From positions 1 to 41,522 of IMG/VR virus record IMGVR_UViG_3300033388_005701: a DNA stretch of 41,522 bases, one strand, 5' to 3'. The translations under genes were made by a program, and so were the position numbers. Positions 1 through 5,908 of this stretch are shown here, one piece after another; position 1 is the first letter of the stretch; every line of letters starts with the position of its first letter. The stretch is from a virus. The notes under the pieces are model-generated. The model was not told the origin of the DNA. It saw nothing but the letters and a program-made list of their open reading frames with translations, and did not search any database.

Positions 1-53
1 TACTTGTATTGATTGTTTGCGTATTGCTTATGCTTGTAAGAGAGTGTCAAAAG
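1..53. repeat. Left copy of 53-bp terminal direct repeat
   Basis: Bases 1-53 are identical to 41470-41522. An exact overlap of this length at the two ends is what an assembler leaves when a circular or circularly permuted molecule is written as a line, so the unit length is probably 41,469 bp. A true short terminal repeat is less likely because a coding frame runs through the join without interruption. Confidence 0.95.
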
Positions 54-130
54 CTAGCGCACTGAATCATAGTCCGAATACAGCAATTAAACACCTTATT
101 AGAGATATAGACGATACATCAGATGCTTAA
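2..130 (+). CDS. C-terminal part of a small zinc-ribbon protein crossing the contig join
   Basis: This is the continuation of the frame that opens at 41423. Read across the join it gives a protein of about 70 residues with CxxC (CIKC) followed by CIDC and a further Cys, which is a zinc-ribbon arrangement, and a polar tail ending IRDIDDTSDA. The stop is TAA at 128-130. It is the last gene of the overlapping plus-strand cluster that starts at 40433 and precedes the parS region. Function is unknown; DNA or RNA binding would fit the zinc ribbon but is only inferred. Confidence 0.6.
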   Translation, partial: TCIDCLRIAYACKRVSKASALNHSPNTAIKHLIRDIDDTSDA

Positions 131-231
131 ATTAGACCAAATTAACCAAAGTGTATTGCCTCCCTGCAACTTTTCTCTCAACTCCAAAACTTTACAACCT
201 TAAAACCCTGCAACAAATGTCGTATCCAAAT

Positions 232-247
232 TGTTTCACGTGAAACA
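232..247. promoter_or_regulatory. parS: Perfect parS centromere site
   Basis: The sequence TGTTTCACGTGAAACA is a perfect 16-bp palindrome identical to the canonical chromosomal parS bound by ParB (Spo0J) in most bacteria. No other copy was seen in the window, and no ParA or ParB gene was recognised. Binding would therefore have to be by host ParB. It lies 100 bp after the zinc-ribbon gene in the non-coding region, where an origin could also lie. Confidence 0.9.
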
Positions 248-346
248 TAATGTCGAATATCGAATACCAAACCAACTTATCGACTAAAACAACCAAATGA
301 CGTTTATTTGAAGCTATGCGACTAAACAAGACACCTATCAACTATT

Positions 347-382
347 GACTCAACCTGCGACAATTAGACTCAAGGTGCGACA
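347..382 (+). repeat. Two direct 16-mers spaced by 20 bp
   Basis: GACTCAACCTGCGACA (347-362) and GACTCAAGGTGCGACA (367-382) match at 14 of 16 positions and are offset by 20 bp, about two helical turns. A partial copy of the TGCGAC core occurs near 317-322. Such phased repeats suit a DNA-binding protein, for example an initiator at an origin, but two copies alone do not establish that. Confidence 0.5.
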
Positions 383-824
383 AAACGACTTACCCCTAAG
401 CGATACCTGGGGCAACATATCAATTATACGAATGGAAGGTGTGTATACACGCTCAACATCCATTATAAAATAAAATATAATTTTGAAAAACAACTTGAAT
501 CTAAACTGAATTGTTAAAAGCTTATCTGTATAGTAAGAAGTTTAACCATATTGCGGATGTCTGAAAAACCTTAACTACGTAACCGACTTATGTTAGATAA
601 CTATAAACTAGGATTATCTTAGTTCCCGAAGGGGGCAAAAGACGTTAATCTAGAACGGAACGGTACCCTACCTACTGTAATGTTAGGTAAGATATAGAAT
701 CTAATATTTGTATTACACAATTTTTAACACGCCTCATTTGCACTGTTACGTTATTCTACACCCTATATTATAGCCTTAATATTTAGTTATGGATTTGCGC
801 CCCTAAGTCTTTGATGAAATTAGA

Positions 825-893
825 AGAAAGAGGAATATCGAAATACCATTTCCACTCGAAAGCTGGCGTTCTACCAATTGAACTACCCTTCTT
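825..893 (-). ncRNA. tRNA-like element A
   Basis: On the minus strand a 7-bp acceptor-like helix (AGAAGGG with TCTTTCT, with wobble pairs) encloses TA, a D-arm GTTC-AATTGGTA-GAAC and a T-arm-like segment with TTCGAT in its loop. The anticodon region CCAG-CTTTCGA-GTGG would give anticodon UUC, but its closing pair is G-G, and the T-arm is one base short with a mismatch. A degenerate tRNA-Glu or a tRNA-shaped domain of the larger RNA are both possible. The 14-base segment AAAGGTGAGATTAA lies just upstream and is shared with element B. Confidence 0.4.
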
Positions 894-912
894 TTAATCT
901 CACCTTTCGATA

Positions 913-1004
913 AGATTATGGTGGGAAGATATTTCTCGAATATATATCATCTCTAGGACTTCATGAATCGGCCTAGTGTTTTTACCGATTAAACTATTCC
1001 CGCC
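913..1004 (-). ncRNA. tRNA-like element B with enlarged loops
   Basis: The minus strand gives an acceptor-like GCGGGAA/TTCCCAC helix (one C-A mismatch), TA, D-arm GTTT/AAAC around AATCGGTAA, a perfect five-pair CTAGG/CCTAG anticodon-type stem and a GATAT/ATATC T-type stem containing TTCGAGA. The anticodon loop has 14 bases instead of 7 and the T loop 11 instead of 7, so it cannot be a standard tRNA. It is preceded by the same 14-base segment (1005-1018) that precedes element A. Confidence 0.4.
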
Positions 1005-1033
1005 TTAATCTCACCTTTAAATAAAATTACAGT

Positions 1034-1178
1034 GTGGGTGTGGGACCTAGGTCTCCAGTTGTTCCCTTCCTTGGGAGACTCCACGCGACCTTTCGGTTTC
1101 GAGGCGTTACTCTCTCGTCAGGCGTTTGGTTTGGAAGGCAAGATGTTCTAATGTCATTCCCACTGTAGAACCCACGCT
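1034..1178 (-). ncRNA. Structured element C with nested closing helices and pseudoknot
   Basis: Two nested helices close this segment: GTGGGT/ACCCAC (1170-1175 with 1034-1039) and GTGGGA/TCCCAC (1158-1163 with 1040-1045). Inside are GTTC...GAAC, a GAAA tetraloop hairpin and the GTCTCC/GGAGAC hairpin with its possible pseudoknot to CCTTCC. The upstream segment AAGGTGAAATTAT (1179-1191) is a variant of the repeat before elements A and B. A Gly-like CTTCCAA string is present, but the whole does not fold as a tRNA. It is probably a domain of the larger RNA. Confidence 0.4.
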
Positions 1179-1462
1179 ATAATTTCACCTTGATATTACG
1201 ATAATATCGCTATAATTGCAAAGGTAATGTGATAAACTAAAGGGAGGTTAAGGCCCCCCAAAGTTCATCTGATGGGTATAAATGAAGATACTATTATCAT
1301 ATCCTCAATTAAACTCATCGTGAGTATCGGCTATGCCAGAATTACCAGTCTCAAAGCCTTGAGCAGAATTAACTACCCCGAAACTTTCCCATTTTGAATA
1401 TCCTGAAGACTTCAAGTACTAAGTTTCGTCGCCTCCAATCTATCCCGATTTTCAGCTCCCCT

Positions 1463-1492
1463 ATAATATACACATCTACAGGAGTCTATCAA
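1463..1492 (-). promoter_or_regulatory. Promoter for the structured RNA
   Basis: On the minus strand TTGATA (1492-1487) is followed after 16 bases by TATATT (1470-1465), or after 18 bases by TATTAT (1468-1463). The next bases are AGGGGAGCTG, a plausible start. The -35 element lies in a series of TTGATA/TTAATA repeats (1486-1522), AATGTTGATA-type elements also found at 13269 and 16193. Confidence 0.5.
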
Positions 1493-1597
1493 CAATTTAT
1501 TAACATTTTATCAACATAAATAGTGTGCCTTGGTAAGCAAGTTATGGGCAGCGTAACCGTCCTCCCTCAGGGTACCACCCCAACACTGTAAACTAAA

Positions 1598-1737
1598 ATA
1601 GGTGGGCAGGGATTTGGCTAATCGAGAAGGTTGTAATAACCTAAATTAGTATAGTCACCCTGCAGGAGTGTGGAACTAAAACTATTGACACTCTCTAGTT
1701 TTTCATTCCTAGCGTCTACCTATTCCGCCACCACCTA
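1598..1737 (-). ncRNA. tRNA-Leu-like element with long insertions
   Basis: The minus strand begins like a leucine tRNA: acceptor TAGGTGG (1737-1731), TG, then the D-arm GCGGAATAGGTAGACGC (1728-1712). It ends with a matching CCACCTA (1605-1599) preceded by a T-type stem GCAGG/CCTGC. The distance is about 140 bases instead of about 85. The T loop is expanded by about 40 bases holding its own AGGTT/AACCT hairpin, and the anticodon/variable region is about 17 bases too long. No anticodon can be assigned safely. Decayed tRNA, intron-bearing tRNA or tRNA mimic are all possible. Confidence 0.45.
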
Positions 1738-1845
1738 TTCTTAAACTAACGGGCTGCCCAATGCTGAAATTCAGTACAAAAGAGCCTAACCATCCTTTAA
1801 GAATAACTCTCCCTTCCTTAGAACATCAGGCAAACCGAAGAACCT

Positions 1846-2001
1846 CTACTTATTTTCCTTATCTAAATCAATCTCTGATATTAATTTGGCAATCTCTCCA
1901 AATCTGTTTAAATCATCCAAATACTGTTGAATCTGTGGTTGCTTTTCTTCCAATAAGGAATAATCTTTCTCAGTATTATATTTCTTACTTCTTTTATTCA
2001 A
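1846..2001 (-). CDS. Small hypothetical protein, last gene of the left minus-strand operon
   Basis: A 51-residue, charged, probably helical protein with a TTG start. That start overlaps the stop of the upstream gene as TTGA, an arrangement used repeatedly in this phage and typical of translational coupling. It contains the acidic/leucine stretch QQYLDDLNRFGEIAKL and ends in EIDLDKENK. No family was recognised. It is the last coding frame before the structured-RNA region. Confidence 0.55.
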   Translation of the reverse strand: MNKRSKKYNTEKDYSLLEEKQPQIQQYLDDLNRFGEIAKLISEIDLDKENK

Positions 2002-2381
2002 ATCAACCCCGCATCACTAAGCTTTATAATTTCATCAACCGTAAATATATTCTTTAATCTTTCTAGGTCCTCTATCAATTTCTTTTCCGAATTCTCTGGG
2101 AATAATACATTTGTGGCGGCTTTATCTAAATCATCACCAGTGATTTCAGCTATAATACTTTCCCTTTCATTATAAGGGTTTTTAGCATTAATTATCCTTT
2201 TAGATATCTCATCATCTGATTCATTTGATTTAAATGCATCTGGATTATAGTATATGCTATGCTCCTCATGGTCATCTTTTAACTCATGGTCTTCTAATTC
2301 GGCTGTAACATAACAGATTAAGGTTCCATCCTTTTTCCTCAATGCTTTAGACTCAGGGTCATACTGTAATAATATATTCAT
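1998..2381 (-). CDS. Acidic hypothetical protein
   Basis: A 127-residue, strongly acidic protein without signal peptide or membrane segment. The middle is rich in Asp, Glu and His (ELEDHELKDDHEEH) and the C-terminus is a likely helix (KKLIEDLERLKNIF followed by TVDEIIKLSDAGLI). Its ATG overlaps the stop of the preceding gene as ATGA. Function is unknown. Its place in a run of small early-type genes suggests a host-takeover or accessory role, which is inference only. Confidence 0.8.
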   Translation of the reverse strand: MNILLQYDPESKALRKKDGTLICYVTAELEDHELKDDHEEHSIYYNPDAFKSNESDDEISKRIINAKNPYNERESIIAEITGDDLDKAATNVLFPENSEKKLIEDLERLKNIFTVDEIIKLSDAGLI

Positions 2382-2641
2382 TTGTTTCTCACAATTCCTT
2401 TAAGGTAATCATAAAGGTCCCTAAATATTATGCTTGTTGCATTATGTCTTTTGAGTTCTGAAAACATTTCTAAAACAGTTTCCTGGAACTTCTGCTCTCT
2501 ACTCTTATTGTGCTTTACACGTTCCGCTTCAGCTCGTATCTCTATATTCTTATAGTAATCTGTCATTTGTTCTGACCAGTTCTTAGCTAAGTTAGTTTCA
2601 GGCATAGTTCCTTCTAGTTTTTCAATAGTTTTCATATCCAT
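2378..2641 (-). CDS. Hypothetical helical protein
   Basis: An 87-residue charged protein predicted to be mostly helical (AEAERVKHNKSREQKFQETV, then FRDLYDYLKGIVRNK). The start follows AGG with five bases of spacing, and the stop overlaps the next gene as ATGA. No domain was recognised. Confidence 0.75.
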   Translation of the reverse strand: MDMKTIEKLEGTMPETNLAKNWSEQMTDYYKNIEIRAEAERVKHNKSREQKFQETVLEMFSELKRHNATSIIFRDLYDYLKGIVRNK

Positions 2642-2643
2642 AA

Positions 2644-2859
2644 TTACCTAAAAAATATATCGTACATGTGTAAGACAAGGACAATCTGTGAGAAATTATA
2701 CAGCTTATCTAATATTACTTCTACTATTCGATGTTTCGTTTTCATATTTATCCTAAAGTTGTGAGGGGGACCCCAATTAAGGGGCCGATTTTTAAAGCTG
2801 GCCACTATGATAAGACACCAATCAAAACATAGCAACACTAGTCCCACCCGTTTACTCAT
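2644..2859 (-). CDS. Possible small membrane protein
   Basis: A 71-residue frame starting MSKRVGLVLL directly after the stop of the upstream gene, with one hydrophobic segment at about residues 5-22. The ribosome site at this start is weak. A second start (MKTKHR, 33 residues, from 2745) has AGGA five bases upstream and could be the real gene. Either way the product would be short and of unknown function. Confidence 0.4.
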   Translation of the reverse strand: MSKRVGLVLLCFDWCLIIVASFKNRPLNWGPPHNFRINMKTKHRIVEVILDKLYNFSQIVLVLHMYDIFFR

Positions 2860-2860
2860 C

Positions 2861-3217
2861 TTAAAACTTAGTATTTTTACCAATAAACTCATTTAATCCA
2901 TCTTGAAGCTCTTGAGGTAGTTTCACTGTATTATTACTTGGATAAATACGCTTGTCTTCTTTTTTCCATTGGTCCCAATCGCATTTTATAATCTCTATAA
3001 ACCCACTCTCACTAGTATATTGAAACCAATCGCCTAGCTTTATCTCATTCTCTTTGGCTTCATTGAATGCAGCATAAACTTTTGTTGCAATCATAGATGG
3101 TGTAAAGCTTTCGATTTCACCTTCATTAAAATCTATTTCTATTTTAGTCACGTTTCCCTCATTATTAAATCCAATTAATGTTCCATTGCAGATAACCGCT
3201 AAAGATGTGGAACACAC
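2861..3217 (-). CDS. Hypothetical protein
   Basis: A 118-residue protein that begins with GTG. The N-terminal half has beta-strand character (AVICNGTLIGFNNEGNVTKI) and the C-terminal half holds WFQYTSESGF and an acidic/lysine region. No signal peptide or known family was recognised. Conventional codon pattern and position in the operon support a real gene. Confidence 0.7.
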   Translation of the reverse strand: MCSTSLAVICNGTLIGFNNEGNVTKIEIDFNEGEIESFTPSMIATKVYAAFNEAKENEIKLGDWFQYTSESGFIEIIKCDWDQWKKEDKRIYPSNNTVKLPQELQDGLNEFIGKNTKF

Positions 3218-3226
3218 CTATCAAGA

Positions 3227-3379
3227 CTAACCGTTTTTTTTCTTTGCGGTCTTCTTTTTCTTTGCTGCGGTTTTAGTCTTTTTAAATCCTGCAGGAGCTT
3301 TCCCTAAGATTCTTTTATCTCTTGATTTCTTATCTTTCTCTGCTACTGAACTGTATTTTACTTTTTTCTTTGCTGCCAC
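3227..3379 (-). CDS. Lysine-rich histone-like small protein
   Basis: A 50-residue protein beginning with GTG (MAAKKKVKYSS) behind a strong AAAGGAGG site. Nearly 40% of residues are lysine, with Ala/Lys runs near both ends (TAAKKKKTAKKK). The composition resembles the tails of bacterial histone H1-like proteins. It lies directly downstream of a second, larger Lys/Ala-rich gene (3436-3819). DNA binding or compaction is inferred from composition. Confidence 0.7.
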   Translation of the reverse strand: MAAKKKVKYSSVAEKDKKSRDKRILGKAPAGFKKTKTAAKKKKTAKKKNG

Positions 3380-3435
3380 GTCTGGCCTCCTTTAATTGTT
3401 TGTTTAGTTGTTTTTGTTTCTTCTTAAACTAGAAT

Positions 3436-3819
3436 TTATTTTTTCTTTTTAGTTGTTTTCTTTAGGCTCATTGCACGTTTTTTTGCTCCAGCCTTTCTTT
3501 TGTCTGTAGGTGATTTTTTAAGACTCATTGCACGTTTTTTTGCTTCAGCTTTTCGTTCGTCTTTTGTTAGGTTATATGCTGCTTTATCAAACACAACACT
3601 TCTCATGTTGGCGCTAATTGGAACTCTAGACGCCTTCATGCCCATAAGCATTTTTTTTGTTAGTTGGTCCCTTCTTCTGTGTTCGGTTTGCCAGTCCTTC
3701 AATGTCATTTTATCAAAAGGTTTTGCGGGCTTTGATAAAAAATCAACCGCTGCCTTCTTTGCTGCCTTTTTGACGGTCTTCTTTGCCGCTTTTTTGGCTA
3801 CTTTCTTCCTTGCTGCCAT
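3436..3819 (-). CDS. Histone H1-like Lys/Ala-rich protein
   Basis: A 127-residue basic protein. The chosen ATG has AGGAGG eight bases upstream; a longer frame from 3906 overlaps the lipoprotein gene and lacks such a site. Residues 1-20 are a KKAAKK-type tail, the middle (about 28-90) is less biased and may fold, and the C-terminus carries a tandem repeat in which KKRAMSLKK occurs twice before a final lysine run. This resembles H1-like proteins of the Hc1 or AlgP type in composition. A role in condensing phage or host DNA is plausible but unproven. Confidence 0.75.
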   Translation of the reverse strand: MAARKKVAKKAAKKTVKKAAKKAAVDFLSKPAKPFDKMTLKDWQTEHRRRDQLTKKMLMGMKASRVPISANMRSVVFDKAAYNLTKDERKAEAKKRAMSLKKSPTDKRKAGAKKRAMSLKKTTKKKK

Positions 3820-3869
3820 GATTACAGCCTCCTTTAGGTTTGTGTTTGTCTTTAATATAACCTTTTTCA

Positions 3870-4061
3870 CTATATTCCCATGATATTTAAATCTATATCT
3901 TGACATTTAGTTTCGAGTATCTTGTATTGAGTGCACATCTCTTCACTATCATTGCACTTGATTTCTTCTTTTTCTACTCTTGAAGATTCTTTGCAATTGT
4001 ATTTAAGATTGCCGTATTCACTAGAGCAACCTAAGAATGCTAATAATATTAAGTATTTCAT
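3870..4061 (-). CDS. Small lipoprotein
   Basis: A 63-residue protein with a lipobox: MKYLILLAFLGC places the cysteine at residue 12 after a short hydrophobic signal. The remaining 51 residues are charged with several more cysteines. The start overlaps the preceding stop as ATGA and has GGAGG upstream. A lipoprotein of this size in a phage could be an outer-membrane spanin or a superinfection-exclusion factor. A partner inner-membrane spanin was not identified, so the role is open. Confidence 0.7.
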   Translation of the reverse strand: MKYLILLAFLGCSSEYGNLKYNCKESSRVEKEEIKCNDSEEMCTQYKILETKCQDIDLNIMGI

Positions 4062-4381
4062 TTGATTACCTCCATGAGTTTTTCAAAGCAAAGTTCTGAA
4101 GGGGCTACTCTCACAAGATGTTCTGCTATTGGCCATTTTTCTTCAGTCAAAACCCCATTCCTCACTAACTGCTCTTCTATTAATTCTATATAAGAGTCAA
4201 ATTGTTCGAATGTTAATTTCCTCTCTATCTCAACCAACCAGTGACGACCCAACTCTTCATATGGTTTATAGTCTTCTATGGGTATAATTTCTTTATCCGA
4301 TAGCTCATAATATTCAAACCCTTGTAGAATAACCACAGGGTATCCCATGAACTTTGCGGCTCTTTTTGTTTTATCAAGCAT
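4058..4381 (-). CDS. Hypothetical protein
   Basis: A 107-residue soluble protein (MLDKTKRAAKFMGYP...), acidic overall, with no recognised domain. Its ATG overlaps the stop of the ribbon-helix-helix gene by one base (TAATG), so the two are probably translated together. Confidence 0.75.
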   Translation of the reverse strand: MLDKTKRAAKFMGYPVVILQGFEYYELSDKEIIPIEDYKPYEELGRHWLVEIERKLTFEQFDSYIELIEEQLVRNGVLTEEKWPIAEHLVRVAPSELCFEKLMEVIK

Positions 4382-4548
4382 TATAAACCCCTCTTCATTT
4401 TCTTATGATGCTTAGGGATATTCTTTCTTAGTATCTCATTAACCAAGTCTTTAACTGAGCTATACCCTCTGAAGGCAGCCTCTACTTTAAGGTCTATGTT
4501 TAGACTTCTTGGTATGTCTATATTTAAACGAACTGTTTTCTTTATCAT
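4381..4548 (-). CDS. Ribbon-helix-helix DNA-binding regulator
   Basis: A 55-residue protein, KKTVRLNIDIP at the N-terminus followed by helix (LNIDLKVEAAFRG), turn (YSS) and helix (VKDLVNEILRKN). This is the MetJ/Arc/CopG fold: a beta strand that pairs in the dimer and contacts DNA, then two helices. It is the first gene after a TTGACA promoter at 4560-4604. A role in switching the phage's repeated promoters is a reasonable inference. It is the only clear DNA-binding regulator in this operon. Confidence 0.75.
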   Translation of the reverse strand: MIKKTVRLNIDIPRSLNIDLKVEAAFRGYSSVKDLVNEILRKNIPKHHKKMKRGL

Positions 4549-4559
4549 TATACTTCCAC

Positions 4560-4604
4560 TGTTAAATCCATAATTAAGATACGCTTATTAGAGTACAATG
4601 TCAA
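4560..4604 (-). promoter_or_regulatory. Minus-strand promoter cassette, copy at 4.6 kb
   Basis: TTGACA (4604-4599), 17-base spacer, TATCTT (4581-4576), then GGATTTAACA (4569-4560). The same arrangement recurs at five other minus-strand sites. It drives the ribbon-helix-helix gene and those after it. Confidence 0.8.
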
Positions 4605-4617
4605 CACATATTATTAT

Positions 4618-4734
4618 TTATAATTCAACTCTTTTTAGTCTACCAGCTTTAACATCTTCCAAGCCTCTTTTAATAGATTCTAAATCCTTTGCAGGTAAGT
4701 CTTCACTTCTTTTTCTAGGTTCTCTTTTACTCAA
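4618..4734 (-). CDS. Small antitoxin-like protein
   Basis: A 38-residue basic protein whose TTG start overlaps the upstream stop as TTGA and has GGAGG nine bases upstream; an ATG three codons earlier lies too close to GGAGG. The C-terminal half, SIKRGLEDVKAGRLKRVEL, resembles the C-termini of small antitoxins (helix followed by a short basic strand). No toxin was recognised next to it, so this is only a resemblance. Confidence 0.5.
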   Translation of the reverse strand: MSKREPRKRSEDLPAKDLESIKRGLEDVKAGRLKRVEL

Positions 4735-4952
4735 AACGTCCATCCTCCAGTATCTCTATTTAAAATTAAATAACTTGGGCATTTGCCCCTTACTGGAATT
4801 TCCAGCTTCTCTTTAAAAGCCCTATACTTACAAAATATCCAATCATCCCACATGGGCTTCTGGTTATAAAGTATAAGGTACACGTTAGCGCCCATATTCT
4901 TAGGAATAACTATTTCTAACAGAACAAGAACAACAAACAACACTTTCTTCAT
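4731..4952 (-). CDS. Small exported protein
   Basis: A 73-residue protein with an N-terminal signal or anchor, MKKVLFVVLVLLEIVI, followed by a polar region with two cysteines. An AT-rich promoter-like sequence (TTGAAA, 17 bases, TAATTA) lies upstream at about 4970-5005. Function is unknown; it is one of several small envelope-directed products in this operon. Confidence 0.65.
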   Translation of the reverse strand: MKKVLFVVLVLLEIVIPKNMGANVYLILYNQKPMWDDWIFCKYRAFKEKLEIPVRGKCPSYLILNRDTGGWTF

Positions 4953-5031
4953 TTAACTACTTTTGTTAATTATTAATTACGTATAAAATAATTAATTTTC
5001 AACTGATAATTATATCTTTTTACCTATAACG

Positions 5032-5280
5032 CTAGACATTTTTGTCCACTTCCATGTTGGAGATGAATTCTCTCATTTCAGATTCAGTGAAAAAGAAACC
5101 ACTAATTGAAACTTTAAGCATACCAAAACTTTCTTTTGATTCTGAATGCTCATCTACTAAGTTTTTAGCTAAGGCATATTTGATTTTTTCTAAAGCCATA
5201 TTTTTCACATAGCCTGAGTTGATTTTATTAGTCTGATAAGTCATAGATATGCTTTTGTGAAATTTACTTAAATCTTGCAT
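5032..5280 (-). CDS. Hypothetical protein
   Basis: An 82-residue soluble protein, Lys- and Ser-rich in the middle, with C-terminal SGFFFTESEMREFISNMEV. GGATG precedes the start. No family was recognised. Confidence 0.7.
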   Translation of the reverse strand: MQDLSKFHKSISMTYQTNKINSGYVKNMALEKIKYALAKNLVDEHSESKESFGMLKVSISGFFFTESEMREFISNMEVDKNV

Positions 5281-5299
5281 TTTACATCCTTTTCTTGTA

Positions 5300-5346
5300 G
5301 TGCTGGTGGCTTCTGCCGAAACTTATTATGCTTTCACCACCAACAC
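5300..5346. other. Inverted repeat between two minus-strand genes
   Basis: GTGCTGGTGG at the left and CCACCAACAC at the right form a stem with one mismatch around a loop of about 27 bases. It lies downstream of the DUF1353 gene on the minus strand. There is no T-tract, so it may act as an RNA-stabilising hairpin or weak terminator rather than a full terminator. Confidence 0.4.
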
Positions 5347-5360
5347 CGACCTTAGAAACC

Positions 5361-5747
5361 TTACTTCTTATATTTTCTCTTACCGAACATTCTTAGTGCT
5401 CTATATTCTTTCCCAGCCGTATAACCAGATTTTCCACAAGCCAAAAGTATTAGTTTATAGATTTTATCTATTAATTTCCTGGCCCATCCAAGCATTTTTC
5501 CAAATAAATATAAAAAATCGTGAATTAGACTAGCCCTCAAATGAGCTGGACTAGAACCAGCCCCAGTACTACCCGTTGCAATCCATGGTATACTTGCGCC
5601 ATCCCAAATAAACCCAGCGGGTATATCGAAGCTTCTTCCTTCATAAGCAAACCTTACCTCATCCCTTAGTTTAAATCTCTTGCCTTCAACTATAGGGCTA
5701 TTCCACATATCGGCAGTTGCAATATTATCCATTGTTAAAACTAACAT
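5361..5747 (-). CDS. DUF1353 family protein
   Basis: A 128-residue protein with the hallmarks of DUF1353: FDIPAGFIWDGASIPW at about residues 40-55 and SLIHDFLY at about 72-79. The family is common in phages and prophages, often near lysis or tail genes, but has no settled function. A following segment (LGWARKLIDKIYKLILLACG) is amphipathic or hydrophobic. The start has GGAG four bases upstream. Confidence 0.8.
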   Translation of the reverse strand: MLVLTMDNIATADMWNSPIVEGKRFKLRDEVRFAYEGRSFDIPAGFIWDGASIPWIATGSTGAGSSPAHLRASLIHDFLYLFGKMLGWARKLIDKIYKLILLACGKSGYTAGKEYRALRMFGKRKYKK

Positions 5748-5755
5748 AACGCTCC

Positions 5756-5908
5756 TTATTCGTACACCACGCCAGCGGGGAATACTAGTTTAAAATTTGT
5801 TTCTCTTTTATGAAAATCATTTACACTACTTATACACATTCCAGTAGTTAGCATAAGCCCAAAAGCTGAAATCAACATTAACCATGAAGTAAGTTTATCT
5901 ACACTCAT
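5756..5908 (-). CDS. Small single-span membrane protein
   Basis: A 50-residue protein with one hydrophobic segment (WLMLISAFGLMLTTGMCI, about residues 9-26) and a short C-terminal domain. Its start overlaps the upstream stop as ATGA. It could take part in lysis with its DUF1353 neighbour, but no holin or spanin motif is seen. Confidence 0.6.
   Translation of the reverse strand: MSVDKLTSWLMLISAFGLMLTTGMCISSVNDFHKRETNFKLVFPAGVVYE

Larger units (their letters stand above)
590..1460 (-). ncRNA. Candidate large structured non-coding RNA (about 0.87 kb)
   Basis: The minus strand carries many short perfect helices: CGAAACTT/AAGTTTCG (1421-1428 with 1379-1386), a CTCAA/TTGAG hairpin near 1350, a GAAA tetraloop hairpin at 1088-1097, a GTCTCC/GGAGAC hairpin (1051-1079) whose loop (1065-1070) can pair with 1133-1138 as a pseudoknot, TACCTA/TAGGTA (669-689), a C(UUCG)G loop at 625-632 and AGATAA/TTATCT (595-619). 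GAAA and UUCG loops appear only when read on this strand. A promoter-like sequence lies just upstream (1463-1492). Size, phage context and tRNA-like neighbours recall the large ornate phage RNAs such as GOLLD and ROOL, but no specific match was established. The 3' end is a guess. Confidence 0.55.
131..1845. other. 1.7-kb gene-free region with parS, direct repeats and structured RNA
   Basis: No convincing coding frame is found on either strand between the stop at 130 and the stop of the minus-strand gene at 1846. The plus-strand cluster reads into it from the left and the minus-strand operon from the right. The left third holds a parS palindrome (232-247) and direct repeats (347-382), suggesting a partition or replication site. 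From about 590 to 1740 the sequence is dense in complementary arms and tRNA-like motifs on the minus strand, annotated separately. The size is striking in a phage otherwise packed with overlapping genes. Confidence 0.85.

Noticed and set aside
600-760. Possible group I intron core (AAGATATAGAATC near 688)
   Set aside because: The partner P7 sequence and interrupted exon could not be found.
1034-1461. Possible tmRNA (GGGGAGCTGA start, GGTCGCGTGGA segment)
   Set aside because: No matching CAGCTCC 3' acceptor arm and no tag ending in an Ala-Leu-Ala-Ala type sequence were found, so only a general structured RNA is claimed.
1761-2057. 98-residue plus-strand reading frame
   Set aside because: It runs opposite to the minus-strand genes at 1846-2001 and 1998-2381, has no ribosome site and shows a shadow-like composition.
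3436-3906. Longer 156-residue version of the histone-like gene
   Set aside because: The upstream part overlaps the lipoprotein gene, while the ATG at 3819 has a strong AGGAGG site.
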